Positions 1-4,506 of a stretch of DNA of 5,956 nt are shown in pieces; the stretch's first letter is position 1; each line of letters opens with the position of its first letter. Source of the stretch: JBGPLH01 sp041486365 [NCBI: Thermodesulfobacteriota bacterium] (lineage in GTDB: Bacteria; JAUYMQ01); NCBI GenBank assembly GCA_041486365.1, contig JBGPLH010000212.1:1-5956 (forward strand), read 5' to 3'. The position numbers and the translations under genes were made by a program. The notes under the pieces are model-generated. The model was not told the origin of the DNA. It was given only the letters and a program-made list of their open reading frames with translations, and made no database searches.

Positions 1-203
1 AGGCCCGCCAGGATATCCTCACCGGGAGCAAGGCACCCTTCTTCCTTGATCCCTCATCCCGCTTCGCCTCCGCCCTCGATCACAAAGCACTCCCCGTGCC
101 TGCAGCTCTCCCCCACCCCCACTCCCAAGCATCGCGGGGGAAGGATTTCAGCGATAAGGACGGGCGGGGGGCAGGTGAGTCATCGGAACCGATAAGTCAA
201 TAA
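1..203 (+). other. Possible 3' end of a convergent plus-strand gene (uncertain)
   Basis: The frame starting at base 3 is open from the window edge to a TAA at 201-203, about 66 codons. Its first ~35 codons mostly end in G or C, as expected of a coding frame in G+C-rich DNA. The later part is rich in Pro, His, Ser and Gly and looks like a low-complexity tail or non-coding sequence. I recognise no domain, and the frame starting at base 1 is also open (to 193-195), which weakens the case. A convergent gene ending here would fit the minus-strand terminator at 220-248. If it is not coding, the stretch holds only C-rich and G-rich tracts (about 110-126 and 136-173), a 10-bp palindrome at 10-19 and a short tandem repeat at 193-208. 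Confidence 0.25.
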
Positions 204-208
204 GTCAA
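193..208. repeat. Tandem 8-bp repeat (taagtcaa x2)
   Basis: Two perfect head-to-tail copies of taagtcaa. On the minus strand this reads TTGACTTA twice, which resembles duplicated -35 hexamers, but I see no good -10 downstream. A short dyad, ATCGG-aa-CCGAT, abuts it at 182-193. On the plus strand the repeat supplies stop codons to two frames. The stretch is too short to give a function. Confidence 0.5.
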
Positions 209-219
209 GCCTGACCCCC

Positions 220-248
220 AAAAGAAAACCCCGCGCGGACGCGGGGTT
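220..248 (-). terminator. Intrinsic terminator after rpoZ
   Basis: Read on the minus strand, a perfect 9-bp stem (AACCCCGCG / CGCGGGGTT, arms 240-248 and 227-235) with a TCCG tetraloop runs into TTTTCTTTT (228-220, overlapping the foot of the stem). This is a textbook Rho-independent terminator. It begins 23 bp after the rpoZ stop codon and marks the end of the minus-strand gene block. There is no matching T-run for plus-strand transcripts, so it works mainly in the minus direction. Confidence 0.9.
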
Positions 249-271
249 CGTTCCAAAGAAACCGGTCGGGC

Positions 272-517
272 TCAGGTCTTGGGCGGGAGAGCCTGCGTCG
301 CGCCCTCCCCGTCGGCCAGTTCCGGGGCCGGCATGGCACGGCGCACCTTCCCCGCCGCGATCTCGCGCAGAGCCGTCACCACTTCCTTGTTGTCCCGCGA
401 CTCGATGAGCGCCGGGGCCCCCTTCATGATCTGCTTCGTGCGCTCCGCCGCCAGGAGGACCAGGTCGAAACGGTTATCGATCCTCACGAGACAGTCCTCG
501 ATGCTGACGCGCGCCAT
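272..517 (-). CDS. rpoZ: DNA-directed RNA polymerase omega subunit
   Basis: An 81-residue protein. Omega is the small RNA polymerase subunit that clamps the beta' C-terminal region and aids enzyme assembly. The family pattern is clear: an N-terminal ARVSIEDCL, then [12 protein letters not shown] (about residues 15-26), then [17 protein letters not shown] (about 42-58), followed by a variable Pro/Ala/Glu-rich tail. The length is normal for bacterial omega. The ATG start is supported by a strong Shine-Dalgarno sequence (GGAGGTG, about 6 bases upstream). The gene lies 84 bp after the protease stop and is followed by a strong terminator. In many bacteria rpoZ sits next to gmk; here its visible upstream neighbour is an HtrA-type protease. 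It may be read through from that gene or from a weak local promoter near 574-579. Confidence 0.96.
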   Translation of the reverse strand: MARVSIEDCLVRIDNRFDLVLLAAERTKQIMKGAPALIESRDNKEVVTALREIAAGKVRRAMPAPELADGEGATQALPPKT

Positions 518-546
518 GAAGCCACCTCCGGATCAGGGATGAGAAG

Positions 547-563
547 CGGGCCCCGGGGGCCCG
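547..563 (-). other. G+C-rich hairpin in the rpoZ leader
   Basis: A perfect 7-bp inverted repeat (CGGGCCC / GGGCCCG) with a 3-base loop lies between the protease stop and rpoZ. On the minus strand it is followed by CTTCTC rather than a U-tract, so it is a poor intrinsic terminator. If transcription starts near 567 (see the dyad at 569-584), it would form a very stable hairpin at the 5' end of the rpoZ mRNA, of the kind that can protect from 5'-dependent decay. That role is inferred; the stem itself is seen directly. Confidence 0.5.
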
Positions 564-568
564 ACGAG

Positions 569-584
569 TGTGCATCCTAGCACA
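569..584. promoter_or_regulatory. CRP-like dyad overlapping a -10-like hexamer upstream of rpoZ
   Basis: The sequence is TGTGC-N6-GCACA, a perfect 5-bp inverted repeat with the same half-site spacing as CRP-family operators (TGTGA-N6-TCACA). It differs from that consensus by one symmetrical base per half. The six central bases read TAGGAT on the minus strand (574-579), a 4-of-6 match to a sigma70 -10 box, with rpoZ 57 bp further on. No convincing -35 is visible 16-19 bp upstream. A regulator bound here would occupy the -10 and so would repress. Which protein binds, if any, is not shown. Confidence 0.3.
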
Positions 585-601
585 TCCCGAGGCAGCCGCC
601 A

Positions 602-1993
602 TCAGCGGAGGGGGAACACGAAGCTCCCGACACGGTTCCCCCGCTGGGCCGTGATCCGGAGCTGCCCCTGGCCGCGCGCCTCGAGCACCGCTCTGCGAAA
701 GTCCTCCAGGCCGCTGGCGCGCGCTTCGCCCACGCCGACGATCCGGTCCCGGGGGCCGAGTCCCGCGCGGGCGGCGGGACTGTCGGCCCGGACGCTCCGG
801 ACGAAAAGCCCATCGCCGTCGGCGGACACCCGGAGCCCGATCGCGCGGTCCACGAGCCGATCGGCCAGATCGGCCGGAGGGGCCGAGGGCACAAGGGAAA
901 GCGCGAGGGGCGCCTTCCCCCGGAGCCCCTCCACCGCCAGGGCCTGGGCGGGCGCCGCGTCGGCGATCGCTCCCTCGAAGGTCCCTTCGTCCTCGACGGT
1001 CCGCCCGCCGAGCGAGAGGATCACGTCTCCACGCCGGAGTCCCGCGCGCGCCGCAGGAGAGCCTTCGTCGATTTCGGTCACCACCACGCCCGGCCGATCT
1101 CCCGTCCCCAGGTTCTGCGCGAGTTCGGGCGTGATCGACTGGACCGACAGACCCACCCATGCGCCGCTCACCCGACCGAACCGGAGCAGGTCCCCGAGGA
1201 TCCGCCGCGCCTTGTCGATCGGGATCGCGAATCCGATCCCCTGGGCTTCCTGCACGATCGCCGTGTTCACGCCGATCACCTCCCCGTCGAGGTTCACGAG
1301 CGGGCCGCCCGAGTTGCCGGGGTTGATGGAGGCGTCGGTCTGGATGAAGTCGCGGAACTCCCGACCGCCCGTGCGCAGCGATCGCCGCGACGCGCTCACC
1401 ACGCCCGTGGTCACGCTGTTGGAGAGGCCGAAGGGGTTTCCGAGGGCGATCACGGTCTCCCCGACCATGAGGTCGCGGGAGGTGCCCATGGCGACCTGCG
1501 GGAGGCCGCCCGCGGAAACCTGGAGGACGGCGAGATCGGAGTCGGGGTCCGAGGCGATGAGCCGCGCGGGGAAGGATCGCTTATCCACGAGCGTGATACG
1601 GATCTTCGACGCGTTCGCCACGACGTGGGCGTTGGTGAGGATGTGCCCCTTCCCGTCCACGAGGAAACCCGATCCGAGGCTCGTGGACTTCACGCGGCGC
1701 CGGTACGCCGGGATGTCGAAGTCCTCGAAGAAGCGCTCGAAGAACGGATCGTGCGGGATGCCGCCGAAGGGCGAGAAGCGCTGCTCGGTGATCTGCTCGG
1801 CGCTGATGTTCACGACGGCGGGCGCGATGCGGTCCACCGCCTGCACGACGGGCGTGCGCCGGGTGACGGTGCTGCCCAGAAGGACGGGCAGGAGCGCGAC
1901 GAGCGCCGCGGTGATGACGACGGGCTTTTTCACGCCGGGGATTCTAGTCGGCGGAGCGCCGACCCTCAAGAGGCGCGCGGGCGAAGGCGGCAT
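602..1993 (-). CDS. HtrA/DegP-family periplasmic serine protease with two PDZ domains
   Basis: A 463-residue S1C (trypsin-fold) protease that degrades or refolds damaged envelope proteins. One hydrophobic segment (about residues 24-39, after Lys22-Lys23) is a signal peptide or anchor. The protease domain spans about 100-270 with an intact triad: His123 in TNAHVV, Asp153 in DSDLAVLQ and Ser228 in GNSGGPL. PDZ1 is about 275-368 and a shorter PDZ2 about 383-462; length and layout fit DegP/DegQ/MucD-type proteins. The ATG at 1993 has an SD-like GAGGGGG close upstream, but it gives a long N-terminal region before the hydrophobic segment. An in-frame GTG at 1933 (residue 21) gives VKKPVV and a classic signal peptide of a 443-residue protein, and a promoter points at it. 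Either start is possible. The frame begins 64 bp after ACAD1. Confidence 0.93.
   Translation of the reverse strand: MPPSPARLLRVGAPPTRIPGVKKPVVITAALVALLPVLLGSTVTRRTPVVQAVDRIAPAVVNISAEQITEQRFSPFGGIPHDPFFERFFEDFDIPAYRRRVKSTSLGSGFLVDGKGHILTNAHVVANASKIRITLVDKRSFPARLIASDPDSDLAVLQVSAGGLPQVAMGTSRDLMVGETVIALGNPFGLSNSVTTGVVSASRRSLRTGGREFRDFIQTDASINPGNSGGPLVNLDGEVIGVNTAIVQEAQGIGFAIPIDKARRILGDLLRFGRVSGAWVGLSVQSITPELAQNLGTGDRPGVVVTEIDEGSPAARAGLRRGDVILSLGGRTVEDEGTFEGAIADAAPAQALAVEGLRGKAPLALSLVPSAPPADLADRLVDRAIGLRVSADGDGLFVRSVRADSPAARAGLGPRDRIVGVGEARASGLEDFRRAVLEARGQGQLRITAQRGNRVGSFVFPLR
1941..1969 (-). promoter_or_regulatory. Sigma70-like promoter for the HtrA protease
   Basis: On the minus strand, TTGAGG (1969-1964, 4 of 6 to TTGACA) and TAGAAT (1946-1941, 5 of 6 to TATAAT) are separated by exactly 17 bp. 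The predicted +1 lies near 1934, next to the GTG codon at 1933-1931. If active, the transcript would have essentially no leader and would start at the codon that gives the better signal peptide. The promoter lies inside the longest reading frame, so it favours the shorter protein. This is a sequence match only; a -10 this good is uncommon in such G+C-rich surroundings. Confidence 0.5.
1947..1963. promoter_or_regulatory. Perfect dyad filling the promoter spacer (putative operator)
   Basis: GTCGGCG-gag-CGCCGAC is a 7-bp perfect inverted repeat with a 3-bp centre. It occupies all 17 bp between the -35 and -10 hexamers of the protease promoter. A dyad in this position is a typical place for a dimeric repressor to block RNA polymerase. 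If transcription comes instead from upstream, the same bases could form a hairpin early in the htrA coding sequence. The binding protein is unknown. Confidence 0.4.
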
Positions 1994-2039
1994 CGCCCCC
2001 TCGCCCGCGCGGGACCTCGTTCATCGGAATGCAGCCGTC

Positions 2040-2057
2040 AGGCCTTGCCAAAGGCCT
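2040..2057 (-). terminator. Hairpin directly after ACAD1 (weak terminator or mRNA end)
   Basis: A perfect 7-bp inverted repeat (AGGCCTT / AAGGCCT) with a 4-base loop TGGC starts at the base after the ACAD1 TAA stop. There is no U-tract after it on the minus strand, so efficient intrinsic termination is doubtful. It could be a partial terminator or a barrier that protects the ACAD mRNA 3' end, separating the catabolic operon from the protease gene, which has its own candidate promoter. Confidence 0.35.
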
Positions 2058-3269
2058 TTAGGCCGTCAATCCCTGAAGGATCCGGCGCGAGATCACGATC
2101 CGCTGGATCTGCCCCGTTCCCTCGAAGATGTCGTACACCTTCACGTCGCGGAAGAGCTTCTCCACCATCCGATGATGGTAGGTCCCCTCGTAGCCCATGA
2201 GCTGAATGGCCTGCGACGTCACCCGCTGCCCCACCTCCGCGGCGTAGGACTTCGCCACCGAGGCCTCCCGGGCGTTCGTGAGATCGAGGTCGCCCATCCA
2301 GGCCGCCTTCCAGCAGAGCAGCCGCGCGGCGTGGATCTCCCGGTCCATGGTCGCCAGCGTGTCGGCGATCACGTGGTAGCGCGGGATCGGGCGCTTCAGA
2401 TCGTAATGCTCCTTCACCCAGTCGCGGGCGATCTCGTAGGCGGCCCGCGCGATCCCCACGGCCATGGCGGCCACGAGGGGCCGGGTGTTGTCGAAGGTCT
2501 TCATCGCCGTGCGGAAGCCCTCCTTGGATGCGGAGGTGTACTGCTTCTCGCCGCCGAGCAGATCGTCGACGTGCACGCGGCAGTCCTCCAGGACCAGCTC
2601 CGCCGTCTCGCTCGCGCGCAGGCCGAGCTTGTCCTCGATCTTCCCCACGGAGAAGCCCGGCGTGCCCTTGAAGACCAGGAACGCGCGGTGCGCGGCGCGG
2701 CCCTGGGTCTTGTCGATCGTGGCGAAGACCACGTTCCAGTCGGCCCGCGCCCCGTTCGTGATGTAGCACTTGCGGCCGTTCAGGACGTAGTGGTTGCCGT
2801 CCTTGCGGCAGGTCGTGGTGATGTTGGCCACGTCGCTCCCCGCCCCCGGCTCCGTGAGCGCGTATGCGCCCCAGTGCGGCGTCTCCGTGTCCGCGAAGAC
2901 CGCGAAGGCGCGATCCTGCTGCTCCTTCGTCCCGGTGAAGCGCACCGGCGGGCCGCCGAGGCCCGGACCGGGGAACGTGAGGATCAGCGCCGGGTCGCCC
3001 CAGGCCAGCTCCTCGGACCCGAGAATGGCGATCCGGTTGGACTGCTTCTCCTTCTTGGTGCTCTCGAGACCCGGGAGATCCGTCTCGCCGAAGTCGCGGG
3101 GCTGCGAGCTGCCGGCCAGGCCCAGCTGCATCGTCTTCTTGAAGAACGGCAGCGGAATTTCCTTGGTCCGGTCGCACTCCAGCGCGATCGGCCGCATCTC
3201 CGTCTCTGCGAACCAGTGCAGCATGGACTTGACGTTCTGCTGCGCATCCGTGAGTTCAAGGTCAATCAT
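2058..3269 (-). CDS. Acyl-CoA dehydrogenase, catalytic-type subunit (ACAD1), FAD-ADP motifs degenerate
   Basis: A 403-residue flavoprotein of the acyl-CoA dehydrogenase family (alpha,beta-oxidation of an acyl-CoA, electrons to ETF). The helical N-domain is about 1-130, the beta domain 133-235 and the C-terminal helical domain 245-400. It looks MCAD-like: TEPGAGSD at 139-146, ITNG at 170-173, FDNTRPLVAA at 259-268 (Thr262 = MCAD Thr255), and catalytic Glu383 in IFEGTGQIQR (= MCAD Glu376). Motifs that bind the ADP half of the partner's FAD are altered. The RxxFG position reads HYDLK (His288, Leu291, Lys292) and the QxxGGxG position reads QLMGYEG (Tyr360, Glu361), although Gln356 is kept. The start at 3269 is chosen for its AGGAG about 6 bases upstream; the ATG at 3296 has no ribosome site. 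It lies 106 bp after ACAD2, its likely partner. The substrate is unknown. Confidence 0.93.
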   Translation of the reverse strand: MIDLELTDAQQNVKSMLHWFAETEMRPIALECDRTKEIPLPFFKKTMQLGLAGSSQPRDFGETDLPGLESTKKEKQSNRIAILGSEELAWGDPALILTFPGPGLGGPPVRFTGTKEQQDRAFAVFADTETPHWGAYALTEPGAGSDVANITTTCRKDGNHYVLNGRKCYITNGARADWNVVFATIDKTQGRAAHRAFLVFKGTPGFSVGKIEDKLGLRASETAELVLEDCRVHVDDLLGGEKQYTSASKEGFRTAMKTFDNTRPLVAAMAVGIARAAYEIARDWVKEHYDLKRPIPRYHVIADTLATMDREIHAARLLCWKAAWMGDLDLTNAREASVAKSYAAEVGQRVTSQAIQLMGYEGTYHHRMVEKLFRDVKVYDIFEGTGQIQRIVISRRILQGLTA

Positions 3270-3330
3270 CGCTCGCTCCTGTGCTCGAAACGTCATTGTC
3301 AGAGTCGGCCCGCGTCTTGATGGGGTCGGC

Positions 3331-3345
3331 CCTCGCTTCGCGAGG
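3331..3345 (-). other. Stem-loop in the ACAD2-ACAD1 spacer
   Basis: CCTCGC-GAA-GCGAGG on the minus strand forms a perfect 6-bp stem with a 3-base loop. The downstream arm GCGAGGG (3336-3330) can instead pair for 7 bp with CCCTCGC (3361-3355) of the upstream repeat copy, so two mutually exclusive hairpins are possible. No U-tract follows. It may tune the ratio of the two subunits or processing between them; this is inference. Confidence 0.4.
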
Positions 3346-3369
3346 AACCTCCGGGCGAGGGACCTCCGG
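3340..3369 (-). repeat. 15-bp tandem repeat (x2, one mismatch) with internal GGAGGT
   Basis: Two adjacent 15-bp units (3355-3369 and 3340-3354) read CCGGAGGTYCCTCGC on the minus strand and differ at one position. They lie just after the ACAD2 stop. Each carries GGAGGT, a near-perfect Shine-Dalgarno core with no start codon at a usable distance, and a CCTCGC arm that can pair with the downstream GCGAGG. Confidence 0.65.
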
Positions 3370-3375
3370 CGGCCT

Positions 3376-4506
3376 TCAGACCGCCATGATGTGCTCGGCG
3401 ACGAGCTGGTTCTGCGCCTGGTCGCTCCCGCACACGAGCGACAGCGTCCGCGCGTCGCGCATCCATTTCTCGCAGGGGTAGTCGCGGATGAACCCGGCGC
3501 CGCCCAGGACCTGGACGGCGTCGATCGTGATCTTCCCGGCCAGGACGTTCGCCTGCACGAGCGCCTGCGCGCACTCCTTGCGCGCGTTCTGGCCCTTGTC
3601 GATCAGCGCAGCGCCGCGCCAGACCAGCACGCGCGCCGCGTCCACGAGGATCGACATGTCGGCCAGCATGAACGCCACGGCCTGGTGGTTCGCGATGGCC
3701 TGGCCGAAGGCCTGTCGCGTGGCCGCGTACTGCAGGGCGTACTCGTAGGCCGCCCGAGCGATCCCCACGGCGCGCGCGGCGTTCACCACCTGAACGCGGG
3801 CCATGAACCGCTCGACGCCCTCGCGGACAGAGGTCGCGCCCGAGAGCAGGTTCGCCTTCGGCACCCGCACGTCCTCGAGCGTGACATCCGCCGTGCACAG
3901 CGCCCAGAGGCCCGATTTTTCGTCAGCGCCGCCGATCGTGAGTCCGACCGCTTCCTTCGGAACCATCACGGCCCGCACCCCTTCCCAGCCCCGCGCCCGA
4001 TCGATCGTCCCGAAGATCACGTACCAGTCGACCAGGCCCGCGTTGGCCACCAGGCACTTGCGGCCGGTGATCCGGACCTGATCGCCGTCCTCGCGGATCG
4101 TCGTCTCGAGGTCCGTGAAGCTCTCGGACTGCCCGGGCTCCCAGAAGCCCGCCGTGCCCGAGCATGCCTCGTTCAGGTACTGCTTCTTCTGGGCGTCGGT
4201 CCCGAGCTCCAGCAGCGCGTAGGCGAGCAGCCCGCCCCGATCGATGGCCGCGGCCATGGCCGCGTCGCCGAAGGCGAGCTCCTCCTCGACCACCACCTTG
4301 GTCATCATGCTGAGGGCGAGCCCGCCGGCATCCTCCGGGAGCTCCAGCGTCGAGAGCCCGAGCTCCCGGTAGCTCTTCACGAGCGACTCGGGGATCGCCC
4401 GCGCTTCCTCCGCCTCGCGCATCTTCGCCCGCAGCTCGGTGTCGGCGAACTTGCGGACCGTGTCCTGGATGGCGAGGACGTCGTCCTCCAGCTTGAATGA
4501 GATCAT
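3376..4506 (-). CDS. Acyl-CoA dehydrogenase-like partner subunit (ACAD2) lacking the catalytic glutamate
   Basis: A 376-residue acyl-CoA dehydrogenase homologue. The N-domain is about 1-115, the beta domain 117-215 and the helical C-domain 225-376. It keeps the motifs that reach across the dimer to hold the ADP part of FAD: RQAFG at 264-268, Gln275 and QVLGGAG at 332-338, then RDA at 350-352. The catalytic position is Cys359 (LVCGSD instead of IYEGT), and the alternative base position used by isovaleryl-CoA dehydrogenase is Val238. The flavin-ring motif reads FWEPGQSES (121-129) instead of LTEPGAGSD, and WITNG is replaced by LVANA (Ala154 for the flavin-contacting Thr). The start at 4506 has a GGAGGAAGG ribosome site 6 bases upstream and overlaps the hydrolase stop by 4 bp (ATGA). 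The frame is open far upstream of this ATG, but only by chance. It is probably inactive alone and the structural partner of ACAD1. Confidence 0.92.
   Translation of the reverse strand: MISFKLEDDVLAIQDTVRKFADTELRAKMREAEEARAIPESLVKSYRELGLSTLELPEDAGGLALSMMTKVVVEEELAFGDAAMAAAIDRGGLLAYALLELGTDAQKKQYLNEACSGTAGFWEPGQSESFTDLETTIREDGDQVRITGRKCLVANAGLVDWYVIFGTIDRARGWEGVRAVMVPKEAVGLTIGGADEKSGLWALCTADVTLEDVRVPKANLLSGATSVREGVERFMARVQVVNAARAVGIARAAYEYALQYAATRQAFGQAIANHQAVAFMLADMSILVDAARVLVWRGAALIDKGQNARKECAQALVQANVLAGKITIDAVQVLGGAGFIRDYPCEKWMRDARTLSLVCGSDQAQNQLVAEHIMAV

Noticed and set aside
110-126. G-quadruplex on the minus strand (runs of 5, 5 and 3 G)
   Set aside because: Only three G-runs are close enough together, and a fourth is not in reach; treated as compositional bias.
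3270-3296. Upstream ATG at 3296 as the ACAD1 start
   Set aside because: It adds nine residues with no family similarity and has no ribosome site, whereas the ATG at 3269 has AGGAG at good spacing.
570-3320. Very long plus-strand open frame (916 codons) opposite the protease and ACAD1
   Set aside because: It lies wholly antisense to two genes with intact family motifs; its translation is Arg/Pro/Ala-rich with no recognisable domain. Long antisense frames are expected in G+C-rich coding DNA.
3808-3816. Glu232 of ACAD2 (in GVERF) as an isovaleryl-CoA-dehydrogenase-type catalytic base
   Set aside because: It resembles the LERL context, but counting back 26 residues from the Arg of RxxFG puts the base position at Val238, six residues away.
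2794-4500. Plus-strand open frame of 568 codons opposite both ACAD genes
   Set aside because: Antisense shadow of ACAD1 and ACAD2, with low-complexity composition and no motif.
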